NCBI GenBank assembly: GCA_003290165.1
Contig: QNQO01001830.1
Span: 1 to 64,000 of the forward strand
DNA length: 64,000 nucleotides
Source: Berberis thunbergii
Lineage: Eukaryota > Streptophyta > Magnoliopsida > Ranunculales > Berberidaceae
Direction: 5' to 3'
Part shown: positions 46,787-58,074 of the stretch, piece after piece
Position numbering within the stretch: position 1 is the first letter of the stretch
Layout: every line of letters starts with the position of its first letter
Position numbers and translations under genes: made by a program
The notes under the pieces: model-generated
Told to the model about the DNA's origin: nothing
The model's input: only the letters and a program-made list of their open reading frames with translations
Database searches by the model: none

Positions 46787-47225
46787 CTTCCTTACAATTT
46801 AAAGACGTATTTCACGAACCATTGTTCATAGTTTGTATGTCCTACGTGGCATTGGTTGTCTCAATGGCAGAACTTAACTTAAAACAACCCCCCCCCTCCG
46901 ATGCTTTCCTCTTCCTCATAGTTTTCCCTTTTATCACAAACCTCTCACTCTCTGCAATCTTCCTTCAGTTTCTTCTCTCCCACCATCGACCACGCCCTCC
47001 CTCATTCTCTCACACAAACTCACTCTCACACAAACCTCTCTCTTCTCCTCTCAGATCCCTCTCTCACGCATCAGTCGCACAGATCTCTCTCTAATGCAAG
47101 TCACACCATTTCTCACACTCCATCTAAAATCTGTAAGCAGCCACTCTCTTTCTCCTCACACAGTTCTTTTCCTTTCATCTCTTGCAATTTGTTGATTTAG
47201 GGTTTTTTTTTTTTAAGTAGCCATC
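46787..47225 (+). other. Captured leader-like segment, left arm
   Basis: CT-rich sequence typical of a plant 5' untranslated leader (CTCTCTCACACAAACTC-type words, 46965-47165), with a possible splice donor AATCT|GTAAGCAG near 47130. A frame reading FIVCMSYVALVVSMAELNLK then LSLSAIFLQFLLSHHRPRPP crosses it. The other arm (57700-58074, minus) has the matching stretch with many changes. No protein family was recognised, and it more likely reflects promoter plus leader than a coding exon. Confidence 0.45.
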
Positions 47226-47599
47226 TCTATAAATCATCATTTCTTCTTCAACATATTTTGAGTGTAATGGTTTTAGGGTAAGTGAGGGTTGGAGCATTGG
47301 AATCTTTTGTGCTGATATCAACATTGATGGTTGAACTTTTTTACTGTAGAGTGTAAAGACACTCCCATGTGAAGGGAGTTCCATTTAGGGCCTAAGAAAA
47401 TTTTCCTTTGAGAAACAATTCCAAAGGTAACACAAGAATTTGTTTCAGCTTTTCTACTATATTGTATGATAAAATGTCATTAAAAAATTATTTTTTTAGG
47501 AATAAATAAATTAAACAATATTCATAAATTAAACAAGTCAACTGATTTTGTTGAGACATCTTTATATTGCTTTTAATCATGTTGATGCATGGATCAACC

Positions 47600-47830
47600 A
47601 GAAGAAATTTTATTCTCCACTATGGCTGAATGCAAATGTCACATAGTTGCAAACTCAAAGCAAAGTGGGTTGGTTCATATCTTTTTATTTGGTTGCCAAT
47701 CTCTGTCTCTTACTGAAATTTTCTGTGAAGGGGAGCCAATGAGAACAGAGGATGAATAAACGTCAACATAGGAGGTGATTCTAGACAGGAATTGTTCAAC
47801 AAAGTGGTGATTAATTCTGGACAGGACGTG
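47600..47830 (+). pseudogene. Captured coding-like fragment, left arm
   Basis: From 47622 the frame reads MAECKCHIVANSKQSGLVHI, then FLFGCQSLSLTEIFCEGEPM and RTEDE before a stop at about 47757. The other arm keeps the same frame longer on the minus strand (55375-55189). The peptide is not recognised. Its conservation in both arms may simply reflect their recent common origin. Confidence 0.4.
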
Positions 47831-48300
47831 TCATTGAAGATTCACTTGATTAACATTTGAAGGGTAAGATTTCTACTCCTGTTTTAAGTAAAAAATGGTA
47901 TTATCTAGGAGGAGGAGGTCATGTTAATGTGTTGTTGTGTTGGTTACAATTAACATATGTTATGTTTCTATGTGATGATGATAATGAAATTGAAAAAATT
48001 ACAATAGCCTTTACATGCTATTAGCAATCAATCGTCCCTATCTCTCAACATCACATTTGAACAATCTTAACATCCCATTTGAACAATAGTCTTTACATTC
48101 TATTAGCAACCTTTCCTGAATAGGCCACACGACCCATTATTTTTTTGAATCAATCAAAAGATAAACATAAAGTCTCTATCCCTTAAAAATGTGTTTTTCA
48201 ATGTTAACTTATATAGACTTTAGTTGGAGGATGGTGCCATCGATTTTTTTCTTTGTTGTTTTTTCCTTCTTTTCTATTTCTATGTGCCGGGAGCCTCAAA

Positions 48301-48560
48301 TAATTAACTTGATTGGATGCTTCTTACTGTATATTTTGACAATTATTCAAGTTGTTAAGCAAAGAAGCAAACATATATACATTGTTAGAACTTGGCATGT
48401 CTTGGGTCCTGTGGATTTCTCACCATCAAATAAGTAAACTTGATTGGATGCTTCTTACTGTATATTTGGACAATTATTCAAGTTTTTAAGGAAAGAAGCA
48501 AACATATATACATTGTTAGAACTTGGCGTGTCTTGGGTCCTATGGATTTCTCACCATCAA
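48301..48560 (+). repeat. ~125-bp tandem duplication in the left arm
   Basis: AACTTGATTGGATGCTTCTT...GGGTCCTGTGGATTTCTCAC (from 48306) recurs from 48427 with small changes. The right arm has comparable and further copies at 54350-54665. Confidence 0.75.
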
Positions 48561-48612
48561 TTACCCCCTTCAATTGAATTGGTAAGTTCTGTTTATTTGA
48601 TGAATTGGGTTT

Positions 48613-48836
48613 CGATGAATTATTAGACACAAAAGAATTGATTTGTGTGTATTGTGTGTTCTTTCTCATTCACAATCTCCTGTTTATATACAAACTAATC
48701 CAGAGAATATTGTGAGAATATTCACAATATAATCTACTAATTTCCTTAAAACTATTATACAATATTGACTCTATAAGCAACCTTCCTAATACAAATATTC
48801 CCAATCAATCAGGATATTCGCAATATATTCTCAATA
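48613..48836 (-). repeat. 3' LTR of the copia element
   Basis: 224 bp, with an extra TTGTGAGAATA-like 11-bp segment compared with the 5' LTR. On the minus strand it begins TATTGAGAAT instead of TGTTGA. Confidence 0.9.
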
Positions 48837-48843
48837 CCCCCCC

Positions 48844-49257
48844 TCAAGTTGGTGCATGGAGATCCCGTATGCCCAACTTGCGAAGTAGATACTCATATTG
48901 TCGTTTGCCCAATGCTTTTGTGAAAATGTCAGCGAGTTGCTCATTGGATGGGACAAATGTGGGATTGATATGTCCAGCAACAATGTCATCACAGACAAAG
49001 TGACAATCGACTTCAATATGTTTTGTCTGTTCATGAAAAACGGGATTTTGAGATATATGGAGAGCCGCCTGACTATCACAATGAAGAGACATAGGACGTG
49101 TGTGAGGCATCCCGAGGCTAGCTAAAATAGCTTTAAGCCATTTCAACTCACATGTAATCATAGCCATAGACATATATTCCGCCTCTGCGGAGGAGCGGGA
49201 TACTGTATGTTGCTTCTTTGTCTTCCAAGATACCGGCGAGTTCCCAAGGAACACCAA
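48844..49257 (-). pseudogene. Copia RNase H C-terminal part
   Basis: It contains [20 protein letters not shown] followed by [19 protein letters not shown], then [20 protein letters not shown] and [11 protein letters not shown], and ends near [13 protein letters not shown]. This is the standard C-terminal block of plant copia Pol. The upstream reverse transcriptase is gone. Confidence 0.9.
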
Positions 49258-49280
49258 CCAACCAGTGAGGGATCACCGAG

Positions 49281-50482
49281 TCAAAGGGCATCCTTCCAGC
49301 GGCTGTCTTTCACGGCCTCATAATAGCACACAGGTTCCCGATTTGCTGTCAAGGCTACAAGAAAATGTCTATGTCGCATAGAAAAATTATCACAATTCAC
49401 ATAATGCGCTATAGGATAGGGTGTACCTGAGGAATGTCGTGGTACGGGTGAAGGAGGTACGGATGGACTTATTTTCCGAATGGTATGAGTAACATAATCG
49501 CGGAGTCGTATCGAGGCTTGTTTTCTGCGTTGACCCCTGCCCAACACATCTTCCTGACTTGCGTCAATGTTGTCCTCCTGGTTCGCACAAACCGGCTGCC
49601 CAGCAGCCTCATTTGACTGCCCAGCAGCCTCATCCGGCTATACAAACGCCTCGGCACCAACATTTGCCCCATCCTCGGCACACACCAACTGCCCAGCAAC
49701 TCTATTTGGCTAAACAAACTCCTCGGCACATGCCGACTGCCCAACAGTCCTATCCGGCTATACAAACTCATCGGCACCCCCCTCAAAACAGGCATAAATG
49801 TCTCCTCAAAGTCCTCTTGAACCGCCTCGATATTAGGCAGACCATCGTGATCTAAATTAAAATTATCTGCAAAGGGAAAAACTCCTTCCGAGAATACAAC
49901 ATTACGAGAAACACAGAAATCTCGTTTCTCCAAGTCATTCAAACGCCACCCCTTTTTTCCATAAGGGTACCCAACAAAGACGCACCTTCGACTTCTACTG
50001 GCAAACTTATCCCCCGTCTTCACATGCGCATAACACAAGGACCCCAAAATGCACAAGTGATTGTAAGTGGATGTGCTGCCATACAAGACACTATAAGGTG
50101 TTTTCCCATTTAAGACCAAGGAGGGAGTCCTATTTATCAAGTATCCAGCCGTCAACACACATTCTCCCCAAAATGTAATAGGAAGAGAGCCCTGAAAACG
50201 CAGCGCCCGAGCTACGTTCAAAATATGTTGGTGTTTCCGTTCAACCCGCCCATTTTGTTGAGGTGCTCCCACACAGGTCGTTTGAAAAACAATTCCATGA
50301 TCAAGAAAATATTGTCGCAGGCAAGTGAATTCAGTGTAATTATCACTCCTCAAAATTTTTACTTCTTTATCAAATTGTCTCTTAACCATCGAGAAAAACA
50401 TTTGAAGAGTATGGAAGACCTCTTTCTTATCAACAAGTAAATAAATCCATACAGCACGGGAAAAATCATCAACAATGGTCAA
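49281..50482 (-). pseudogene. Copia integrase
   Basis: The core shows TIVDDFSRAVWIYLL, ILRSDNYTEFTCL and GAPQQNGRVERKHQHILNVA: the D-D-E residues are present, although the middle motif has NYTEF where NGTEF is usual. The C-terminal region has GYPYGKKGWRLNDLEKRDF. After about residue 220 a Leu/Ser/Arg-rich repeated segment (RRLYSRMRLLGSQ-type) replaces the usual linker. The end of the linker (RKQASIRLRDYV to DSRWKDAL) sits in another frame up to 49281, where reverse transcriptase should begin but does not. Confidence 0.88.
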
Positions 50483-51270
50483 AAAATAAGAAGCACCACA
50501 AGAAGAAGTTGTTCGATAAGGTCCCCATAAATCAGTGTGAATAAGTTCAAAATAGTCAAAGCTTTATGTTCACTAACAGGAAACTTATATCTACTTTGCT
50601 TTGCCCTCTGGCAGACGTCACAGTTTTTATTCAAGGGATTTTTCTTTTCACTAAGACTTACTTCGGAAACTAACTTTGTTACCTGTAGAAATGGATGACC
50701 CAGTCGCTGGTGCCATAGATCAAGAGACACCACACTATTGACCTTTATTGCGTGAACCTGTGGCAGCCCCCGGAAGTAATAGAGTCGATCGCGTCGTTCA
50801 CCCGCACCAATCAACATCCTCGAAGTGCAGTCCTGTATAACACACAGGTCATTAGTGAATTGGACAAAACAGTTATAGTGATCAGTCAATTGCGACACAG
50901 CAATTAAATTGCAAGTTAGCCCTGGCACATAAAGAACATTTTGCAAACAGAAATTTCTGTCAAGAAGGATCGTCCCCTCTTTAGTGGCGATAGCGCTACT
51001 CCCATCTGGCAATCCCACGGGACATTGAGCAATCTCCCTTAAGTCACGGAGATCCCCAATCGTGCCAGTCATGTGATTCGAAGCTCCCGTATCAATAATC
51101 CAAGGCTTACCAATCATCTTATCGGTCGTTGCGAATTTTGACCCGCCCAGCATTTGGAGAAGTGTCTGCCACTGGGTGTGGTATTCAGCCCGGGCAGTGG
51201 AGATGCATTTGTCTCAGTCACTGCTACTCCAAAAGAACCTGTCTGAGCAGCATTGGCACCGCCAGCCATG
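50479..51270 (-). pseudogene. Copia gag stub, protease and integrase zinc region
   Basis: The start at 51270 reads MAGGANAAQTGSFGVAVTET, then jumps directly to the protease, with WIIDTGASNHMTG (DTG active site, about 51090). Thus most of gag is missing. The GAG-pre-integrase part follows with LWHQRLGHP and NCDVCQRAKQSR (H and C residues of the zinc region), then a frameshift near 50480-50560 before the integrase core. Confidence 0.88.
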
Positions 51271-51907
51271 AGCGGTGTTCAAAGAGAAATCTCAAACCGC
51301 CGTAGAAAAAATCAAAGTTGTAGTCACGACAGCCAGAGAAGATAAACTCTTTTTTTTCCTTTCTTTTCTTTTACTTATTCATTACACAAACAGAGATAGA
51401 TTTTTCTTTTTAGCAAAGAAGCTCAGCGAAGTGGACTAGCGGTGGGTGGCCGTGGCTAGCGGAGGGGTTGTCTCTCTGCGTCACAGACTGTATGATGGAG
51501 TTTTGGTGGTGGTGGTGGTGGTTTGCTGAGTTCTTCTCTTCGACAGAGACAGAGAGATAGGAGGGAGATCTCGCTGATTGCTTCTCTGACACAGAGAGGA
51601 GAGGGCTTCTTCGACGGATTTCTTCTTCTTCTCAGGTTCAATCAGATTCGATAAGGGGTCTCGATCAGGATCGATTAAAGGTTCGATCAGGTTCGATAGT
51701 TCAATCTTTGATCAGAGGTTTCAATAGTTCAGAGGTTCGATCAGATCTGAATCAGGCCAGATCTGAATCGCACAGGTTCTTCGATCAGGCCAGATGTTCT
51801 TCTTCTTCTTTCCTTCTTATTCAAAAAAGACCCTTTTTTATTCAAAGAGGTTTCGATCAGGTACCTTTTCTCCCTTTATGATACTCGTATGATAGGCTCT
51901 GATACCA
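51271..51907 (-). other. Copia 5' untranslated region
   Basis: Between the 5' LTR/primer site and the gag start. It is GATC/CTTC-rich with repeated TTCGATCAG words (51650-51860). Short minus-strand frames here are S/P/H-rich and not a known domain. Confidence 0.6.
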
Positions 51908-52120
51908 TGATGAATTATTAGACACAAAAGAATTGATTTGTGTGTATTGTGTGTTATTTCTCATTCACAATCTCCTGTTTATATACAAACTAATCCAGAG
52001 AATATTCACAATATAATCTGCTAATTTCCTTAAAACTATTATACAATATTGACTCTATAAGCAACCTTCCTAATACAAATATTCCCAATCAATCAGGATA
52101 TTCGCAATATATTCTCAATA
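51908..52120 (-). repeat. 5' LTR of the copia element
   Basis: 213 bp, nearly identical to 48613-48836. Confidence 0.9.
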
Positions 52121-52129
52121 GGTTTTTAT

Positions 52130-52740
52130 AGTATTTGAAAAAAAATTAAGTTGAAATTAAGGTTAAGATAGTAGATAGAAGAAATACACAACCATCGTAT
52201 AGCTTTATTTGTTATTCTCATTGGAATTTCATTGGTTTATTTAGAGCTTTGATGTACTTAAATGATACTTTTGGTGTGTGGATATATTATTTGGTGTTCA
52301 TGGCATTGATTGCCATTATAAATTTTATGAAAGGTTCAGACAAGTTTCAATATTGAAAAATACAGGGGACACTCTGTCGAAATTTTGATTTTTAAATTGT
52401 TCATGACATTGATTGTCATTATAGTCACTTATGTGAAGTATAATTTCTTATGACATGTTCAAATAAATATTTAGAGCTTTGATGTACTTAATTATTTTAT
52501 ATTGCAATTTTTGATAATTAAATGATAATTTTGGTGTGTGGAGATATTATTTGGTGTTCATGGCATTGATTGCCATTATAAATTTTTATGACAGGTTCAG
52601 ACAGGTTTCAATATTGAAAAATATAGGGGAAACTCTATCGAAATTTTGGTTTTTTAATTGTTCATGACATTGATTGTCATTATAGTCACTTATGCCAAGT
52701 ATAATTTCTTATGACATGTTTAGATAAATACGTTATTCAA
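52130..52740 (+). repeat. ~300-bp tandem units, left arm
   Basis: Two units share TTTAGAGCTTTGATGTACTT, TTTGGTGTGTGGA.ATATTAT and TTCATGGCATTGATTGCCAT. The inverted arm has the same pair at 53700-54200. AT-rich and non-coding. Confidence 0.7.
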
Positions 52741-53030
52741 AAAATGACATTTTGGATATAATGATATTGTGTGCGTGTCTCTTCGACTGTTTAAAACTAT
52801 GTTCAACTACAAAACCTCTTTTAATATTGAAAACGGTGATTATATATTGCGCTGAGACAACAATTTTTTGTGAATGCTAAATTATGTGAGGTATAAATGC
52901 TTATAACAAGTTTAAATATTGAAAAAGAGGAAACACTGTCAAATATTTAAATATTTTTTTATTTTTGGAAAAAAATTATCTTGATATTCTTCTAAATCGA
53001 ATGTGTCATTCTGTTTGTCCTAATTAAATT

Positions 53031-53391
53031 ATGTTTCTTCAACTGCTATTTTACTAAATCGGGCATCAATTTCAGCCAAATTAATTTTACTTGGACAAAA
53101 ATGGGAGATTTCTTAATCTTGAATTGTTTCCTTCTTATTTTTAGTTAAGCTGACATTTGGTGGAGATTAAATTTCTTAGCACATTGGTTGTGTTTTATCA
53201 GTTTTATTAACATTGTTTTACTGTTCAAGAGTATTAACTTTTTACAAAATTAATTCATCAGAATTGTTATAATAGACAATTATGCAAGTGTTTTTAGAAA
53301 TTAAAATAAAACCCCAAATGTGAATATTCGACATAACCGTGAAGGTATGATGTAATCTGCGATAGTGCCAACGGCACGGGTATTACACTAG
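53031..53391 (-). repeat. Right terminal inverted repeat (~360 bp)
   Basis: It ends ..GTGCCAACGGCACGGGTATTACACTAG-type (hairpin GTGCC AAC GGCAC, then a 10-nt spacer and CTAG). It is the inverse of 46432-46786. Confidence 0.85.
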
Positions 53392-55188
53392 TAATTTATT
53401 TAGGACAAACAGAATGACACATTCGATTTAGAAGAATATCAAGATAATTTTTTTCCAAAAATAAAAAAATATTTAAAATTTTGACAGAGCTTTCTCTTTT
53501 TCAATATTTAAACTTGTCATAAGCATTTATACCTCACATAATTTAGCATTCACAAAAAATTGTTGTCTCAGCGCAATATATAATCACCATTTTCAATATT
53601 AAAAGAGGTTTGTAGTAGAACATGGTTTTAAACAGTCGAAGAGACACGCACACAATATCATTATATCCAAAATGTCATTTTTTGAATAAAGTATTTATTT
53701 AAACATATCATAAGAAATTATACTCACATAAGTGACTATAATGACAATCAATGTCATGAACAATTAAAAAACCAAAATTTCGATAAAGTTTCTCCTGTAT
53801 TTTTCTATATTGAAACCTGTCTGAACCTGTTATAAAAATTTATAATGGCAATCAATGTCATGAACACCAAATAATATCTCCACACACCAAAATTATCATT
53901 TAATTATCAAAATATTGCAATATAAAATAATTAAGTACATCAAAGCTCTAAATATTTATTTGAACATGTCATAAGAAATTATACTTCACATAAGTGACTA
54001 TAATGACAATCAATGTCATGAACAATTTAAAAATCAAAATTTCGACAGAGTTTCCCCTGTATTTTTCAATATTGAAACTTGTCTGAACCTGTCAAAATTT
54101 TTTATAATGGCAATCAATGCTATGAACACAAAATAATATCTCCACACACCAAAAATATCATTTAAGTACATCAAAGCTCTAAATAAACCAATGAAATTCC
54201 AATGAGAATAACAAATAAAGTTATACGATGGTTGTTTGTTTCTTCTATCTACTACCTTAACCTTAATTTCAACTAATTTTTTTTTCAAATACTATCAAAA
54301 CCCAATTCATCAAATAAACAAAACTTACCAATTCAATTGAAGGGGGTAATTGATGGCGAGAAATCCATAGGACCCAAGACACACAAAGTTATAACAATGT
54401 ATATATGTTTGCTTTTTTCTTTAACAACTTGAATAATTGTCCAAATAAACAGTAAGAAGCATCCAATCAAGTTTAATTATTTGATGGGGAGAAATCCATA
54501 GGACCCAAGACACACCAAGTTCTGTTTATTTGATGGTGAGAAATCCACAGGACCCAAGACACGCCAAGTTCTAACAATGTATATATGTTTGCTTCTTTGC
54601 TTAACAACTTGAATAATTGTCCAAATATACAGTAAGAAGCATCCAATCAAGTTTAATTATTTGAGGCTCCCAACAGATAGAAATAGAAAAGAAGGAAAAA
54701 ACAACAAAGACAAAAATAGATGGCACCTTCCTCCAACTGAAGTCTATATAAGTTAACATTGAAAAACACACTTTTAAGGGATAGAGACTTGGTGTTTATC
54801 TTTTGATTGATTCAAAAAAATAATGGGTTGTGTGGTCTATTCAGGAAAGGTTGCTAATAGAAAGGCTATTGTTCAAATGGGGTGTTAAGATTGTTCAAAT
54901 GTGATGTTGAGAGATAGGGACGATTGATTACTAATAGAATGTAAAGGCTATTGTAATTTTTTCAATTTCATTCTCATCATCACAGATAAACATAACATAT
55001 GTTGATTGTAACCAACACATTAACATGACCTCCTCCTCCTTGATAACACCATTTTTTTTACTTAAAACAAGAGTGGATAACACAACTTCAACTTAAAACA
55101 GGAGTAGATAACTTAAAATAAGCAAATAAAAGATCTTACCTTCCAGATGTTAATCAAGTGAATATTCAATGACACTTCCTGTCTAGAA

Positions 55189-55375
55189 TCACCACTTTGT
55201 TGAACAATTCATGTCTAGAATCACCTCCTTTGTTGATGTTTTTTCATCCTCTGTTCTCATTGGCTCCCCTTCACAGAAAATTTCAGTAAGTGACAGAGAT
55301 TGGCAACCAAATAGAAAGATATGAGCCAACCCACTTTGCTTTGAGTTTGCAACTATGTGACATTTGCATATTGTT
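55189..55375 (-). pseudogene. Captured coding-like fragment, right arm
   Basis: The minus-strand peptide CKCHIVANSKQSGLAHIFLF then GCQSLSLTEIFCEGEPMRTE ends in VILDMNCSTKW and a stop at 55189. It matches 47622-47815 in the left arm. It is not recognised. Confidence 0.4.
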
Positions 55376-55439
55376 GCAAATACTGTGATTTTTGTTCTCT
55401 GATAGGGCATTAAGAGGAGTTTTGTAGAAAAAAATTGGG

Positions 55440-56755
55440 ACTTAAGGGGGGAGGGAAAGCCTTGGATCTTGGTAATGAGAAGCTGACCAAGCCAAAGGTT
55501 GAACCCAACCTTGTCAAGCAACAATATGTCCCCGTTATCAAAAAAGCTAAGCCTCTCAATCCTCAGCAGGTCCAAGTGGCGCAAAGAATAGTCAGGGGGA
55601 GGAGATTAATGAGGAAGTTGGGGAGAAGAGGCCGGTGGCCATGGATCCAGGTACGGTGGTGTTGTCAAACAAATTTGAGTCGCTCACTGCAAACATTGAG
55701 GCAGAGGAGAGTGAGAACATGGTTCATGTTAGTGCTGAGCAGGTTACAGAAACTACGGAAGAATGCCTTTTAGAGGTAGGATATACAACTTCGGAGATTG
55801 CAAATGCTATTGGAACTCAAGAACAGCCGACACAGCCAACAGATGACATAATCTCAGGGGCCAAGAGTGGTCTTTTCGATGACATGCCAAATGACGATAT
55901 CCGCCCGGAACATCACATTGTGGCAAGGTCGCACGATGACACTGGGGACGCTCAATTGGGGCATCCTGGATCAGAGACACGAGCTTCATTAGCAGGGGAA
56001 TTAGGAGTGGCTTCGCCCCAACCAGCTCACGACCCCAAACAGAATGCGCTCACTACCAGTCCAAGCCCTGCATCAGATCACGGTCTCAGCCAGACCACGG
56101 CTCTGAGCACTCATCGGGTCCAGCCTGATCACGGCCCCAGCCCATCCATGACTCGAGCAGGACAACAGTCAGACCTCAGCCCACGTCCGAACACGGCCTG
56201 CCCACGGCCCCCAGTCCACGACCCCCGGCCACGGCCAGTCCACGGCCCCAGCCTCTTCACGGCCCCAACCCAGGGGACGAGCTACCTCAGGCAGCGCGTG
56301 ACTTGCTCGCCGTTGGTGATTCTTTAGTGACGCAAACAAAATCGAGTGGAATGATACAGGAAGTAGAGGATGCCACGGCGCACTCGGCAGTGATGGAACG
56401 TTTGACAGAGGTTATGGCCAAGCGCGCTCAATCCACGGTAACTGGTAATTCTTCAGTGCCCGCGGTAGCAAGGAACGATGAAGACGGGATGTATGAGGTC
56501 GTCATCCAGCTGTTTGAGGAGAACCGTGTTTTGCGACTTAAGAAACAATCTATGACTACTAATAAACTTGATAGCGCCACAGATGATAGTGACGAGGTTG
56601 CGTCGGAATCGGAGTTGGGGCCGAAATCACATGCTATTAATGATATAAACTTGGGGGCGCACTCCGATAAGGATCACCAGAACAAAGTCAAACCGGCGGT
56701 CCTTCCACGCAAGCGTCATACGACAAAGAGGGGTAAATCTTCCTCCCGTGCTTAG
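55440..56755 (+). pseudogene. L1 ORF1 C-terminal region
   Basis: ORF1 of plant L1 elements encodes an RNA-binding chaperone-like protein. Here the N-terminal domain and zinc knuckle are missing and the start is in broken frames (NLVKQQYVPVIKKAKPLNPQ). From 55635 a 230-codon frame is acidic and then becomes Pro/Ser/His-rich, with repeated DHGPS- and HDPRPRP-like units. It then shifts to another frame (56303-56755) ending in a basic tail RKRHTTKRGKSSSRA. This resembles the linker and tail of plant L1 ORF1 only in composition. Confidence 0.6.
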
Positions 56756-57038
56756 GATGATGGAAAATTTTATGTTTTGGAATGCTCGTGGGGTTGGTAA
56801 TAAGGCCACGGGGAGGATGTTAAAAAATATGGTTGTGGATCATAGAGTCAGAGTTCTTATGATTGCGGAGCCTAGGATTGATACTAGTAGTTCTATGGAG
56901 ATTGGCAACAAGCTCCACCTTGGTGGCTTTGCATCGAACAACACGTTTGGCGGCAAGTTTTGGGTATTTTGGGATACTACCCTGGCCCTGTCGGTGGCGG
57001 ATACGTCGGACCAGATCATTCATTGCCAGCATTGGTAA
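56748..57038 (+). pseudogene. L1 ORF2 endonuclease N-terminus
   Basis: It opens MENFMFWNARGVGNKATGRM and continues MIAEPRIDTSS, FGGKFWVFWDTT and a DQIIHC stretch: the first ~85 residues of the apurinic-type endonuclease of plant L1 ORF2. The frame stops at 57036-57038 and everything downstream (rest of endonuclease, reverse transcriptase) is absent. Confidence 0.8.
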
Positions 57039-57699
57039 TATGTTGGCTTTGCTTTTATGCTTTTTGGTTTTCGGTTGCGGCCCAATTTGTTTTGGTTATG
57101 TCACGGGTAAAGTCGTCATGTACCCCCGTATTGACTGTAACTCATTTTTTTGACAAGTAATAACGGTCTGGCATTCCAACGGTGCCCCTCCACTCTAGAG
57201 GTTTTTTGAAGAAAAAAAATAGTATAGAATAAAAACTCTCCTGGTTAATCCATGCATCAACATGATTAAAAGCAATAGAAAGATGTCTCAGCAAAATCAG
57301 TTGACTTGTTTAATTTATGAATACTATTTAATTTATTTATTCCTAAAAAAATCAGTTTGTTAATGACATTTTATCATACAATATAGCAGAAAAGCTGGAA
57401 CAAATTCTGGTGTTACTTTTGGAATTGTTTCTTAAAGGAAAATTTTCTTAGGCCCTAAATGGAACTCCCTTCACATGGGAGTGTCTTTACACTCTACCGA
57501 AAAAAAGTTCAACCATCAATGTTGATATCAGCACAGAAGATTCCAATGCTCCAACCCCCACTTACCTTAAAACCATTACACACAAAATATGTTGAAGAAG
57601 AAATGCTGATTCACAGAGACGGCTACTAAAAAAAAACCCTAAATCAACAAATTGCAAGAGATGAAAGGAGAAGAACTGTGTGAGGAGAAAGAGAGTGAC

Positions 57700-58074
57700 T
57701 ACTTACAGATGTAGTGTGAGACAAATGTTTTTACTGTGTGAGAAATGGAGTGACTTGCGTGAGAGAGAGATCTGTTTGACTAATGCGTGAGAGAGAGATC
57801 TGAGAGGATAATGGAGAGGTTTGTGTGAGAGTGAGTTTGTGCGAGAGAATGAGGGTGGGCGTGGTCGATGGTGGGAGAGAAGAAACTGACGGAAGATTGG
57901 AGAGAGTGAGAAGTTTGTGAGAAAATAGAAAATTGTGAGGAAGAGGTAAGCATCGGGGAAGTTTTGTTTTAAGTTAAGTTCTGACACTGAGATAACCAAT
58001 GCCACGTAGGACATACAGACTGTGAACAGTGGTTTGTGAACAGTGAAATACATCTTTAAATTGTAAGGAAGATA
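57700..58074 (-). other. Captured leader-like segment, right arm
   Basis: The minus-strand copy of 46787-47165. The same CT-rich leader and the frame with FTVCMSYVALVISVSELNLK are present, with substitutions and small indels. Confidence 0.45.

Larger units (their letters stand above)
48613..52120 (-). mobile_element. Ty1/copia element lacking gag and reverse transcriptase
   Basis: LTRs 48613-48836 and 51908-52120 are flanked by the 5-bp duplication GGTTT (48608-48612 and 52121-52125). The uninterrupted site is seen in the other arm near 54285-54310. The minus-strand primer site TGGTATCAGAGC lies at 51896-51907 and a purine tract TTGAGGGGGGG lies just inside 48837. Only protease, integrase and the RNase H end remain. 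Gag is reduced to a few codons, and the reverse transcriptase is missing at a junction near 49258-49281. The LTRs differ mainly by an 11-bp indel and a few substitutions, so insertion was fairly recent. Confidence 0.9.
46432..53391. mobile_element. TIR element with Helitron-like ends and captured sequence (7 kb)
   Basis: Inverted repeats at 46432-46786 and 53031-53391 bound the element. Each outer end is CTAG preceded, reading outward, by ACGGGTATTACA and a GTGCC..GGCAC hairpin: the form of a Helitron 3' end, present here at both ends in opposite orientation. Flanking TA/T bases fit an A|T or TA target. The interior (46787-48612 and 52121-53030, interrupted by a copia element) holds leader-like and coding-like plant sequence but no transposase or Rep/helicase. 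The whole interior is present again, inverted, at 53392-58075. Class uncertain. Confidence 0.6.
55366..57216 (+). mobile_element. L1-type LINE with most of ORF2 deleted
   Basis: A plus-strand insertion inside the right arm. It carries an ORF1 C-terminal region (55440-56755), the start of ORF2 (56748-57038) and then, without reverse transcriptase, sequence consistent with a 3' region ending in a short A tract (GAAGAAAAAAAAT near 57210-57222). The left arm lacks this insertion, which fixes its approximate borders. A flanking duplication was not resolved. Confidence 0.75.
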
